Positions 1 to 11,967 are shown, counted from the stretch's first letter. The stretch: 64,000 nt of DNA from Cocos nucifera (GCA_006176705.1 QRFJ01004951.1:124001-188000); one strand, 5' to 3'. Made by a program: numbers and translations. The notes: a model not told the origin generated them from the letters alone.

Positions 1-3000
1 TGTACACCTAAGGTGTCCTGAACCAGTGAACCTTCTCAAGTGACAAGGACTACTGTTCATCATAACTAAAAGGTAAGATCTAAAGCCAAAAACTCCAAAA
101 AGACAGAACAAATACCCCTGCCCATCCATGCCCATGTTAAAGTCTAAATGTGAGATGTATTGCATTACAAATTTTAATTAAAAGGCAACTCTAGAAGCTA
201 TACAGCTAACCTACACCATAATGTTCTGCAGGATACATGTAATCACCTTCAAGCCACTTGACTTTAGAAAACTTATCTTATAAAGCATACGCATCCGATC
301 TGTATATATGATGTGCATATATATACATATAAATATAATGCAACTTTTTTAGTTCATCTCCCTCAAAAAGACAGGATGATTATAACCCCATGTTAAAATA
401 TATATCCATGAGATGCATGGCCTTTTGATTTTACATAAGTGGTGGCTTTAAAAGCCACAAAATTTAAATTCAACAAACCTGTAGACCATATTGTTCTGCA
501 TGATACTTGTTATCACCTTCAAGGCGCTCAACTTCAACATACTTATCAAATGAAGCATAAACATCACGACAGCCCTTAACATCTAGCTGAAGGTCTGGAA
601 AGAAAGCAGTCAAAATAATGCATATTAGAACAAAAGAATAGCAAGGTCCAAAACTTGCAGATGCCAGGAGGTGCCCTGCAGTTACATACCATAAAATGAC
701 TCTTTTCTCGTGGATTTATAGTCAACATTAATACACTCAATATAATTCATGTGGTGCCCTTCAAATAACTGTTGTATTGTGCCTTCTACAACAGTTCCCT
801 GAGATAATGTCAAGAAAATATGATTCTATAAGCAGGACAGACCATTGTAAATGAAAAACATGGTAGTATGAAAGTCATACCTTCATCTTATCTTCTAACT
901 TTTCAGAAAGAACCCTATTAAGTTCTTGCACATCATGCTGCATAAAAGAATCATATGTGTCCCATCCAAAAGACTTGGTCAGCTCTTTCGTAGCAACACT
1001 ACAGTCACTATACTGGAGCTTATAAAATAGGCTCTGCAGAGCCAAAGGAATACTTCCAGATGGCATATCATTCTCCGTTGTAGGCATGTGGTACACAGCC
1101 TGAAATTTACAATCCATGATAATCAGCATTTTCAGCATCTTGTGAAATGGGCATATGTTGTGGGTTATACCTTTCTGAAGTAGGGAATATGGTACAGCGT
1201 CTGAAGAAGAGAATTCATATAGCAAGTAGCTCCTTGATTCTTAAGACCAACATAACCTGTCTCTTTTTTTGAGTCATAACTCCAGTAATCAACCACCCGG
1301 CGAACAGCAACCTCGGCTTCAACCATACATGTATCATTCACAAGATATCCTCTACTAGGGTCATAGAGTTCACTTAAAGGCATAAATGAGGTGAAACCCC
1401 AATCACTTTCCCGTGCATTAAATTGGTGATGTGTGTCTGCAGAGGAGAAGAATAGAGGTCAAGTGCATTCCCAAATAAAATGCTATCTTCAACACAGAGG
1501 TAACAAAAATGAAAAAAATGCCTCCTTCCATATGGTTTCTGAACATGTAACCCATGTCAAATATTAGATCATGAATTGTTAACAGCAAGAAATGCTAATA
1601 ACTGCCACCAAAAAGCATTAATGCAATGTGCAGTCATGTTCAGCAAACTGTTGCTTCTACCATTAACATCCAAAAATGCAAAAATGTGTTTCTCCTACAG
1701 AAGAGAGTGTGTGCAAGCCCATAGTAATCTCCTTTTACGGTAAAGTTCCACAGAAACTTGCAGCACATACAGTTTTAAAAAGTATTGGACCAAGTTTTCC
1801 CTTTTATGTTGACAGCAACAACTCAATGCAGCCTCAAAGTTTAAAGTTCCTATCACATTGCAAACACAATGTTCTATGAATTAATCAAAATGATCATTTT
1901 GTTCCGTGTAGCAGGGTTTGATCTCCTGTTCTGGTTGCTTCCTTAAAGTTACATCTTAAATAATTTATAACCAATCACAGGAAGGAAAAACATTTTATTT
2001 CAAGAACCCAACAGAGCACTTTTCTCTTCCATTCCTTATCATGTGGTCCAAGTAAATAGACATGTAGGCTTAAAATGGATCAGAATAATTAGATTAGCAA
2101 TACACTGGAAAAACATGGGAAGCCTCTATTATGATAAGGCAGCAATCGCAAAGTCCAATATTGCATTAAGCAGTTTAACATACGTATGAAAAATGTCACC
2201 ATAATCTAAGCAATTCAACAATAGAAATATCAGGGGAAAAACAAGGCATACCTTTTCTTATTGAGTATTTGCTGTGGATTTGATTAATAACAGCAAGGCT
2301 GAACTGTGCATATCTGCTCCACCCATATGGCAGGGTGGCTGAATCAGCAACATCCAGGTACATAGACAAGTGGTCTACATTATTTCCCTTGGGAAAAATC
2401 AGCACCCGCCTATAAGCATTGCAAACATCAGAACTGACCTTTTCAGTCAACGTCCTAACTAGGTTAGTCTACATCATGTGCGGAGAACAAGACAAACGAC
2501 AGGCGGGAAAGAGTTCTACTTCTTACCACTTGTAGCCCCCGACGAAGAAAATTTCGGAGTAGTGCTTTTTGGTGTTCAACCTAGAGAAATTCTCGATCCT
2601 CCAAGTGAATCTATATGCAGGAGGATCCTCCACTTGCTGATTCTCAGCCGGAGTAGCAGTTTCCGTTTGCAGTGCTAAGGGAAAAACACGATCAGAGGCA
2701 CATAAAATAAAAAATAAAAAAAAAAAAACTAAATCATCCCTACTAAAAAAACAATAAAAAAAACAAAAACAGGAAGCAGTTTTTTCATCAGAACCACACA
2801 GAAAACTAAAAAATTCCGGTGCAACGGGAACTCGATTCAACCACCAGACCAGAACCACGAGCAAATCAAAGAGAAGAGTTTCATTACCTTCCATGGGCTG
2901 GGGTCCTTCAGTGAGCGCCGGATTGGGAACCAGCATCTCCTCGTCCTCCTGCTGCCAAACCGAAGCACAAATCAACGCTCAGATCCAGGAAACCCTCCCT

Positions 3001-3286
3001 CATTCGCTGACAAAAAAAAAAACCCTAGAAATCGAACGCACGCGAAATGGATAGATATCCCAGTTAAACAATCCCGTGCCCTGAAACCGACCCCAAACCC
3101 TAGAAAACCAGGAAGAATCGCAACGGAACGCAAAAGAAACACCGCGTATAAAGAAAGACCAAAAGATCTAGAGGCCATAGGAAATGGGTTTCTTAGGTTA
3201 AAATATACAGATGAAAGGGAGAGGGGTGGAGGGGATAGGGATTCGGGAACGGATACCTCGAGAGGGGGAGGGGTCACCATAGTCAT
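1..3286 (-). CDS. UBP12: Ubiquitin C-terminal hydrolase 12/13-like, MATH plus USP domains; first eight coding exons, 3' part beyond the left edge
   Basis: Deubiquitinating cysteine protease of the plant UBP12/13 (USP7-like) family, which removes ubiquitin from regulatory proteins in nucleus and cytoplasm. Coding exons read on the minus strand: 3257-3286, 2888-2951, 2527-2674, 2252-2409, 1171-1436, 881-1099, 690-798, 479-594. All have GT/AG borders and phases join without a break, giving 370 codons. The start is the upstream ATG of MTMVTPPPLE, the family's usual N-terminus. The MATH domain starts near residue 52 (YRFTWRIENFSRLNT) and runs to about 178. The USP Cys box GLKNQGATCYMNS follows, with catalytic Cys near residue 205, then QHDVQELNR in exon 6. 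The His box and C-terminal ubiquitin-like domains lie off-window. No stop or frameshift was seen, so the gene looks functional. UBP12 versus UBP13 cannot be decided here. Confidence 0.95.
95..300. repeat. Direct repeat copy 1 (partner about 361-570)
   Basis: Intron sequence next to the duplicated exon is also repeated. The series AAAAAGACAG, ACCCC, CATGTTAAA and GAGATG occurs in the same order at about 97-157 and 365-416, ahead of the exon block in both copies. The offset is about 260-270 bases, which indicates an old tandem duplication of exon plus flanking intron. Confidence 0.6.
211..300 (-). pseudogene. Decayed duplicate of UBP12 exon 8 in the following intron
   Basis: Read on the minus strand, this 90-base block aligns without gaps to positions 481-570 of true exon 8, roughly three quarters identical by eye, and keeps the core LEGD-Y-AE-YG. 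It has an in-frame TAA where the true exon has TTT and a TAG at the last codon, but a usable AG|GT donor remains at its 3' edge. The first 24 bases of exon 8 and its acceptor are not recognisable. Including it in the mRNA would end translation, so it is either dead or a poison exon. Confidence 0.75.
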
Positions 3287-3430
3287 AGATGGGTGCGCCG
3301 AGGTGGTGGCTGAGAAGTCGATCCGGGAGGAGGATCGCCGGCGGAGGACGGGAACCGTGGTAGAGAAAAGCCTACGGAGGGGAGGAGGAGCTCTCCGAGG
3401 GAGAGAGAGCGAGCGACGACACAAGGTGGA
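3287..3430 (-). promoter_or_regulatory. Probable UBP12 5' UTR, GA/CT-rich
   Basis: Sequence between the start codon and the expected transcription start, about 30 bases below the TATA box. It is GC-rich and has a CT-rich run on the gene strand (3390-3420). A long open frame runs through it but does not match the family upstream of MTMVTPPPLE, so I treat it as untranslated. The exact 5' end needs cDNA. Confidence 0.5.
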
Positions 3431-3453
3431 GTGTTCGGTGAAAGGCCGCGGGG

Positions 3454-3460
3454 TTTTATA
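3454..3460 (-). promoter_or_regulatory. TATA box (TATAAAA) of the UBP12-like gene
   Basis: TATAAAA on the minus strand, flanked by GC-rich DNA, 168 bases upstream of the start codon. It predicts transcription starting near 3425-3430. It is the only good TATA match in the region just above the gene. Confidence 0.55.
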
Positions 3461-3681
3461 CGGAGGAGGGGCATTCAGGGAATTCCCGGCGGGGCCCGCC
3501 TCCACGGTAGAAGTCCGAAGTGCAGACGGTAACGTGGAGAAAAATTACATTCATGGTGTTTATCCAGAGGATTTTTCGGAAATGACAAACGGGAATATTT
3601 TTTTTGGTAGGAATGGTCTGTTATTTTCGGCGTTCTGAATTCTGTTATTTACTCTAATAACAAGTTTTTTTTTTCCCTCCA

Positions 3682-3835
3682 AGGCCGTGATTTGGCTCGT
3701 CTTGGTGGAAGGAAGCTTAGATGAGCAGGGATCTCGGTTTATTGGCTAGAATGGAAGGTGGAGATATTTTGGAGAGTGCCAAATTTTTCTAAGATCTCAA
3801 TCATTATGGAAAACAATGTAACGAAATCACGGCCT
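3682..3835. mobile_element. Possible MITE with 12-bp perfect terminal inverted repeats
   Basis: AGGCCGTGATTT at 3682-3693 faces AAATCACGGCCT at 3824-3835, enclosing 154 bases about 220 bases upstream of the UBP12 TATA box. Size and promoter position fit a small non-autonomous DNA transposon. No convincing target-site duplication was seen, so this stays a candidate. Confidence 0.35.
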
Positions 3836-5039
3836 GTATGGAAAAATTAAGACCAGTAATTACTTTAAGAATTGAATTTTAGACTTGTTAATCCAAATAT
3901 TTATTTTAACGAAGTAAAAAAGATAATAAAAAATATTGATAATTTTATTGATATTTCTTGGTTGATGTAAAGGAATTAGTTTTTATTTACCGGAGATATG
4001 GTCATGATTTTTTTTACATTTTGACGATGCAAGCCAAGACGTCGGCCTAAATAATATCTTGCTTTGGGTATGGTTGTAAAAAAAAAAAAAAAAAATTAAG
4101 AGTGCTTACATATTCATCAAGTTTGTGTTAAGTATGCATTTACACGAGGTTAGGCATATAATGATAGGATGAACAACAAAGTAAATTATTTTTATATAAA
4201 AAAATAAATAAATATATTTATTTTCTAAATAAAATAAAATAATTTTTATAAAAAATATTTAATTTTTAATTAAATGATATTTCATAAAAGAATGTTGTGG
4301 AGCCGTCTCCTAGCTCCATTGGACCAGCTATTTTATCACGTCTAGGCGGTGGTTTGGATCAACAGGAAATCGTCGAAGAGATATCTGTTGGGTCACTTTG
4401 GTTCAGATTCTAAAGAGAATTAGATTACCTCTGATTCTAATTTTTAAAACCTGATTAGATTGGTTTGGGTTGAGGTTAGAGGATTGATGAGCCTGTCCAA
4501 CCAGTACTGATCCATATGTATGTTATATAATCATATACAGTAAATATATACTAATATATATATCGTATACAATATAATATGTATGGTATTATGTTTAGTT
4601 TAAGGTTTGCTTATATTTGTATTGAACATTTAAGATAATCACTCTCTTTTCTTCTCCTTTTATTAAATAATTTTGTAGGTTCTATCTTGATTTGCTACAT
4701 TTAAGAGACATATTTAATGTTAACCGGATGAATATGAAATTTATTGCTATTTGTTAGTTATTAATACATGTTTAATAAATCAATATTTTGTTTCAAAAAA
4801 AGAGATAGCTCGATAATTAAACCAAACTAATCGAAACTCCATTGGGTGGTATCCAATCGGTTCCAACATTCATTAATAGTTCTGTATCTAAAAATTAACA
4901 ACAACTGGGATTGTGCTAATCCTAATTTAGCTTATAACACGAACTAAAATGACACGGCAACAAAATGATTAATCAATGACAAGCTATTTTGCTATAAAAT
5001 ATAATTTATTATTAATAAATATTATAAGCCAATGAAATA
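3836..5039. other. AT-rich intergenic DNA without recognised genes
   Basis: No supported coding region on either strand. It holds a poly-A run near 4078-4096 and AT-rich simple sequence at 4190-4290 and 4510-4580. Nothing else was recognised. Confidence 0.6.
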
Positions 5040-5905
5040 AAAAGTTTGTCACATAATATCTTTTAAGTAAACTCTACGATGAAAAAATATTATCTCATTG
5101 CTAATTTTTACCGCTAAATTTTTGGTACTAAATACTTTCAATTGCATCTTTTGGTGCAAACCTTTTTCATAATAGTTTGAGAATTTTTTGCAACAAAATA
5201 TTATTGCCATGAATACCAAGCTTTTCATTGATGATGATTTTTTGTCGCAAACTACTTATTAATTTGGATGGCTTTGTTAGAATTATTTTCAAATATATAT
5301 ATATAAATATAAAATTAAAAATTACCTAATTTTTTTAATGATGAACTAATTTTGTTGCTAAATTTTTTTAATATTTGGTGACCATATTATTTTTCATCGC
5401 AAATGGATATTTTTTAGTGAGAATAATTTTTTGTTACTAAATATTCGTCCATTGAACATTTACAATATTAATGCAAAAATATAAACTATTTAATGGTGAA
5501 ACAGTGCTTCATTATTTAATACTTCACTATATAAATTTACAATGAAATAGTTCATGTAACTAATTATCTATACAATTTTAGTGACAATAATATTTCACTG
5601 TTAAATATACTTTTATTGGCAACTTACATTGTTTTGTTGTAGGATTAACGACAAACTTGATTTTGTCATCTTTATATTGTTGTATAATTTTGATGATGAA
5701 ATATTTTTTTATTACTAATACTTATATAATTTTCAACAATGACAATATATAATCATTAAATATAGCTTTATTAGCTACATATATAATATTTGTCTAATAT
5801 TATGGACTATTTGGTGATGAGCTAGATTCTATTATCTATACAATGGTGTTTAATTTTATGATGGAATAATTCTCATTGCTAATTGTTACCGTTGAACTTT
5901 GAGTC
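5040..5905. repeat. Degenerate array of short direct subrepeats, possibly an old transposon subterminal region
   Basis: Variants of a GTCGCAAA / GTTGCTAAATTTTT / CATCGCAAAT phrase recur every 50-100 bases. The phrase around CTCATTGCTAATTTTTACCG (5095-5114) returns as CTCATTGCTAATTGTTACCG (5872-5891). Such arrays lie under the ends of CACTA-type elements, but no CACTA terminus is present here, so the origin is uncertain. There is no gene. Confidence 0.35.
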
Positions 5906-7275
5906 AAGCTTAGATCGATATAGCTAAAGTGACATGAGGTTGGTACGGTAGCTAAAATTTCTTGATTGCTTGCCAAATCTAAAAACAAGAGGATCCTTTA
6001 ATACTTAAGTCAATTGGAATTCAAAGAATAGTGGAATAGAGAAACATATATAATGAGATAGCATAATAGCAATAGAGTGGTCTTAAGAGGCTTATCTGAG
6101 GTCTCTTACCTCCACCTATTTATAAAGAAAGGTTAGTAGCTGTTTCTATGATGAACAGTGCATGCAGTAAGAACAGCACGTAACTACGAGTTCATGGCTT
6201 AAGTGGACTACAGCAGTCAATTATGTTCTCCAATAGTTACGAGTATCTTAGTCACATAGTAATGACCACAAGCATAACTACCACCGACATTCTTAGGCTA
6301 GTGTGATCGTGGCTTCAGTTCGCCTATATTTGAGCTGTTGAGGTCAGACCTACTGAGCTGTCCACTTTGGATTATACTAAAGTCAACTGAAATATTCTCT
6401 GCATCAGTTGTCCCTATTTCTAACCCAAACTTATTTTGAGATTAGATGAAGGAAGTCGAAATGTTTCCCTGACCTAGGTCACATCATAAGTTGAGTAGAA
6501 TCCTTTAAGAAGCTGCATTAAATCTATCAATTAATTTTTTTGAGGCACGGTTACTCCAGATGTGATAGATTTGATTATCAAAATAACAATTTGTTGTCCT
6601 AATCTCGAGATGACATATTGCGTAATCAATCTGGGTTAGACAAAGCATCGTTTCAGCCTAGATCATTAGACATACTAATCCACAAGACCTCGGCCTAGCC
6701 AATCCCAACTTGCCATTTGATGCAATCATATAGGTCCAGGCAAAGCATCAGTTTGATATGACTTTAGCTCACTTCAAACATATTGACCTAAGCCCAATCT
6801 CAGAGTTCAATAGCAACAATTAACACTAGAGGAAGGACCTTGATCCATTTTAAAAGAGAAATCTAACATTCCACCATCATGAAGTCATGTACAAGTAAGG
6901 AGGCATCTCATATCTCGCGGCATTCCAAGTTTCTTTGATAGGGTTAACGTCATCCCTAAGGTCATCATAAATTCGATTACTTGTTCCTTTTTGTGTTCTT
7001 CCTCATCTTCGACCATAGATTAGATATCAACCTTGCCCCCTTTGCTACTTCTTTGGTTTTTCTTTCCTTTGTTTTTGGGTGCTTGTCTTCGGTTGATTAT
7101 CGAGGATGAGCAAGATGGAGCTCTTTGCTGAGAGCTGGTCTCCAACCATAATCCGCCTTAGGATTGTCATGCTAGACTTCGAGCTGATAAGTCTTCCTCA
7201 AGCAGTTTGGAGGCTAGGCATAAAGCCATCTTTGGTCCATAAAGTGTAGCGTCCATCTTCATCTACGAGGACTTA
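5906..7275 (-). mobile_element. Probable decayed gypsy fragment (LTR-like end plus internal sequence)
   Basis: No intact coding region. Near 6407-6465 the order CA end, then TTGTCCCTATTTC, then GATGAAGGAAGTCGAAATG resembles the LTR/polypurine junction of the Tat element at 30451-30495. A TATA-like TTTATAAA lies at 6119-6126. Minus-strand translation near 7030-7100 gives a Lys-rich stretch without identifiable domain. The outer boundary is unclear. Confidence 0.25.
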
Positions 7276-8787
7276 TGTTGCCTAGAGATAACAACCCAAT
7301 AAGAGGGGTAAACTAGGTTTTTTTAAATTTTTTATCAAATTTAACTTTAAAGCAATTATATGCTTAAAATTAAACCAATTTAAGTGATTGTAAAGTAAAA
7401 ATAATTTATAGCAATAGAATTAAAACATGTATACTATAAAGCAAGAAATAAAATTAAGTTAAGCAATACTTAAAAGCATTTAAGAATAGAGTAAGAGGCA
7501 TAATCACAAACACATAAAATTTTATAGTGATTTAGTGCAATCCGTACCTACATCCACTCCTCAAGCTTTTCTTGGAATTTTCACTATAATCCATCCTTAA
7601 TTACGGTGTATTTTTTTTTCGGATTCACAAACAAATTTAGTTAGTTTTCAACAAGAGTACCAACCAAAATCTTATACCGTTAGTTTTTCTAGGCTTACTA
7701 ACAACTCAGTTAGTTTTCCGAGCTCACTAACCAAATATTTACAATGTCCAATTATAGGCTTGGACTAGCCTAATCCCTAAATTTTTTTTCTCAAAGAAAC
7801 TTGTAAAAAAATTAAAAAGCAAGAAATAATTTTCAGTTTGAACAAAACAGAAAAAATCAAACTATTTTTTAACACAAAGAAGAGGCCGAAAGATTGCTCG
7901 ATTGAAGCTTCCTTTCCCTTCTTTTGAATGTGGACAGAATGCTTGAGAATTTTTAGAAGATGGCTCTTAAAATCTTTCTAAATTTCAGCTCTAAAAATCT
8001 CTCTTTTTCTCTATTTGATGGATACTCAATGCTGCTCTCAATTTTGAATAATTCTATTTTTTTATCTACTTCCCTTCTTTTCCTTTTTTAATTCTCCACC
8101 TTTAAATAAGCTTTCCAATGGCTGAAGATAGAGATTTGATCGTTAGAGGGGTTGAAATAGCCATTGGAGTGGAAAAAGATCCATTGGAGAAGTTGTAAAA
8201 ACTAGTTGTTATAGCCTGTCCCGAGTTTAGAGTTGACTCCATTTTCCTTGGGGTCGACTCTAATCGCCCATGAGTCGACTCGAAATCCTGATGAGTCAGC
8301 TCAGCCATAGGATCTAAAAAATGGCTCTATCTGCACTTACTGCTCAACAAGAGATACCCATGGTTCGACCCCTGACATAAGGTCGTCCCATAGGGCATCC
8401 TCTCTGTATGCCAAAAGCATGCCAACGAGCAAAGGAGTCTGAGAGGTTTCCCATGGGGCATTCCCTCTTTATACTAGAAGCATGCCAATGAGTCTGAGTC
8501 AACTCTTCTGCTCCTGTGATTGATATCTCACCATCCTAAACTTTAAAAACTCTTCTATTTCAGTAGGGGTTGGCTCCTTTTGCTCTGGGGTTGACTTCAC
8601 TACGTCTAAACTTAAATTTTTCTTCTTTGAAGATCTTAACTTAGTAAATCTTATGGAGATCTTTTCCTTGACTTATTTTTTCAATTTTAACATCTAGAAA
8701 AGCCTATATACCACTCTTGAAATACATGATTAGATACATAATATATTTAAAGTTTAGTGATCATCAAAATCAATCATGAGGTCAACA
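7276..8787 (-). repeat. 3' LTR of copia element G (SIRE-like)
   Basis: On the minus strand it begins TGTTGACC just after a polypurine tract and ends GGCAACA; in plus orientation it starts TGTTGCCTAGAGATAACAACCC, like the LTR of element E (TGTTGCCCAGCTATGCAACC). Length 1512 bases. It carries the GTCGACT/GAGTCGACTC motifs near 8225-8300 also found in E. The 5 bases before it are ACTTA; the partner LTR is not in the window, so the duplication cannot be tested. Confidence 0.7.
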
Positions 8788-8803
8788 ATCTCTCCCTTTT
8801 TGA
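8788..8803 (-). other. Polypurine tract of element G
   Basis: Minus-strand AAAAAGGGAGAGAT directly abuts the LTR, as in element E, and fixes G's strand. Confidence 0.65.
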
Positions 8804-10678
8804 TGATGGCAAAACTTTAAGTATATGTAAAAAAATAGAATTAATGTATTTTAACTAACTGGCTAGCATAAATCAAGAAGTAATAGAATGTACATACGTG
8901 AATATATACTTCATGAATGCTCCAATTTTTCTTAAATTTAGATTTTAAATATTTTCATTTTCATAATTTGCATGTTTCAAGTACTTCAAGAATTTTTAAG
9001 CATGAAACATTAGACATGAAATACATGAGCACAAGCATATACTCCATAATTCTTCTCTTCCTTTTTAACAATATCAAAAAGCTCATGAGAAGGATCAAGA
9101 AATATCATCAAAATCAACCAAAATTTAGATTAAAATATATATCAAATCCAAAAAAAAATATTTTTAAAAGAGTATCAAAATTGAACTGTATAGGACATCT
9201 GATACCGAGAATGTTTGATACCAAATTTATATTGGTACCACTCTCCCCCTTTGTAAATAGATTGAACTTAGATTTTTCAAATCGATATGGATACATAGAG
9301 CTTTTCGAGATATTTGAGCACACATGATACCAAATTGTAGTATATCTGACGTCAAATTTATATTGATACCACTTTACATTTTTAAAAGATAGAGTTTTTT
9401 TGAGTAAATCAAAAATTTTCAAATCCAATACCAATTTATTCTTTTCTTTTCTCAAGAAATTTCAATCAATTAAACTTTAAAAAAGTATGTATTGAAAATG
9501 TATCAAGAACCATATCAGAGCAAAAATAAATTTATAATGGTTCTTCATTGCACATTAAAGAAAATTCTATGATATCTTCATAAATTTAAATGATTTGCTT
9601 GATACCAATACCAATTTAGAAATTCATTTTTTTAAGTAAGAAGAACTTTTAATTCAATTTAACTCTAAAATTATCAAAAATATTTATGCAATTCAGATTT
9701 ACAAAATCAACATATGAATTATATCCAAATTCATTAACAATTTTCGACATTGGAAATCAATTTGTTTATTTGATACTACTTTAAATCAAATAAATATAAG
9801 CATAAATTGAGAAAATTATAAGATACTTGATTGAGAGTTTAAAATTAACTGAAAAAAATATAACAAGGCTCAAATTTGAGAAAATTATAAGATAAATGAT
9901 AGAGAATTTGAGATCAGTATCGATATTTTCAATATCAATTTGCAGCAAATGTCTCTTTTCCTATTTTCAAAAGTGAATACCATAAAATTCATCACATGAT
10001 ATTTTTTCCTCCCTCTTTTTCATGATTCTTGCTGAATAGATTTCAACTTTCAAATTTATTCTTCCTCTTATTTTTGAAATTAAGCACCTTTAGTTGATAC
10101 CATATTAATCTTTAATTAATATCAATTTAGTAATCCATTCATCTTAAATGAATTCTCTCCCTTACTTTTGCAAATAAAGCCATTTTAAAATTAAACAAAA
10201 TTTAAGAGTGCAAGCATCAATTAAGTAAACTAAGTATTTCAAACAAACATAGCATTCACTCAAGTAAACATTAGATTTTCCAAAAGTTTACTTTTCATTA
10301 ATTTCAAAAAGATACTTACATAAGGTGTTTACAATGATAACAAACATCTAAGAATCTAAAAAAAATATGCCATGTAAACCTATCAAAAAAAGGATTGCTA
10401 AGGTAAGCTAAAACTCTAATGTATATCCTAGTATCCTAACAAAAAAAGTCTAGAGACTCTAAGATTATGGTCTAGGCTGGGAAGAGGATGGTGATCCAGA
10501 TAACTGGCCCTTGTTAAAAGTCCTCGCTGTCACGGAGATGTCCTGGATGATCTGATCAGTCTCCTGTTTCATCTATGCAATGGTCTCTATCAACTCTTGT
10601 TTAGCCCGCTGTGCCTTTGATGTAAACTACTGAAGCTCTGCACACTGATGATCCTAAAAAATAATTTCTCAATCAAAG
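8804..10678 (-). pseudogene. 3' internal region of element G with the C-terminal end of its extra 3' ORF
   Basis: Mostly AT-rich non-coding DNA (8804-10440) like the stretch between the extra ORF and LTR in element E. Minus-strand translation of about 10640-10446 gives a broken helical C-terminus with segments such as SKAQRAKQELIETIA and MKQETDQIIQDIS, then a Ser/Pro-rich tail. It occupies the place of the E element's extra ORF end. It is cut at 10679 by element F; the rest of G resumes at 26408. Confidence 0.45.
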
Positions 10679-11953
10679 TATTGACCCAAAGATTGATTTT
10701 GATGATGACAAAGAGTTTTGAGTATAAGTTATAAAGTCTAACTATGTTTATGAGAATATGTAGTTTCGAAACTTCAAATTCGATATCTTAATGGAGATAA
10801 AATCAAGTCAAAAAGGTAAGTCTAGCCTACAAATTATTTGGAGAAGAAAGGATCATAAACTATCTTTGGTATGCATGGCACGCAAACTGGACCGACCTAG
10901 TCTAAGATTGAGCCAACCTAGTCTCAGTGGAAATAAAAGATAGAAAGTGCAAAAAGCTAGTTTTTCAAGATCCAGAGGACTAAGCTGATCCAGTTAAGAT
11001 GGAGTTGATCCAGTCAAAAACTGAGTTGACCTAGTGATTGTAACGGCTAGTTTTCTACAGCTTTTTCAAATGGTCATTTCTCCACTCCAACGTCTATTTC
11101 AAATCTTCCAATGACTAGAACTGATCCTCAAGCTATCACAAAGAATATAAAAGGCTAAAGAAATATTTGATAAGACAGATTAAGTGAATTGAAAGTAGAA
11201 ATCATTAAAATAGTGAGGTTCATTGAATATCTAAAGAAAAAGAAAGAAAAGAGAGGATCTTGTGCATCAAATTCAGAGAGCTTCAAAGTGTGATCATCCT
11301 CATTTATTCAAGCTTCTTCTTAGCCTTCAAAGGAAAGAATACAAAGCTTTAAGAGCCATCTTTCAATCTCTCCATCAAACTTCAAAAAAAGAGATTTTTT
11401 TTTTACGCTAAATTTTATACTTGTATTTTATTTCTTTACAAGTTTCTTTGGAGAAAAAAAACTTGGGGTGTAGGTTGGTTAAGCCGAAAATTGAATAGTA
11501 TAAAGGTTATGGTTGGTACTTCTAGGTTAAAACCAACCGGATTGATAGTGAACTCGAAAAAACTATCAATATAGGATTGTGGTTGGTGAGTCCGATAAAA
11601 CCAACTGAATTTATTTGTGATCTCGGATCAAAACAAATGCATTATAATCTCGAATTATAGTGAAATTTCCAAGAGGATAGCTTGGAGAGTGGATGTAAGT
11701 GTGGAATTACACCGAACCATTATAAAATCTTTGTGTGTTTATTTTGTGATTTTGCTTTTCTTGCTTTTCTTATTTGCTTTACATATTTGTATTAGTTAGT
11801 TGCTTTTAATTCTATTGTTACACATTGCTCATTCACCATCAACATTCAAGTTTCTCTTAATAAGAAGCACATATTTATTTTAGAGTATAATTTAGTCAAA
11901 AATTTTATAAATCCAATTTACCCTTCCTTTTGGGTAGCCATACCTGGGCAACA
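10679..11953 (+). repeat. 5' LTR of element F
   Basis: 1275 bases, TATTGACC...GGGCAACA; the terminal TG has become TA. It aligns along its length to 25121-26407. It contains several ACTGAG..GA.CCAGT phrases near 10900-11035 that recur in the partner LTR. Confidence 0.8.
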
Positions 11954-11955
11954 AA

Positions 11956-11967
11956 TGGTATCAGAGC
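11956..11967 (+). other. Primer-binding site of element F, tRNA-Met(i)
   Basis: TGGTATCAGAGC, the standard plant copia site complementary to the initiator tRNA 3' end, two bases after the LTR. Confidence 0.85.

Noticed and set aside
1676..1879. 67-codon plus-strand frame inside UBP12 intron 4
   Set aside because: Lies in an intron, no start context or homology; length is expected by chance.
3303..3638. 111-codon plus-strand frame opposite the UBP12 5' UTR
   Set aside because: Antisense to a GC-rich leader and promoter; no similarity recognised and no promoter of its own.
9114..9455. Open frames of about 110-136 codons on both strands
   Set aside because: AT-rich Phe/Lys/Asn peptides in the 3' non-coding region of copia G; no domain and no support from related elements.
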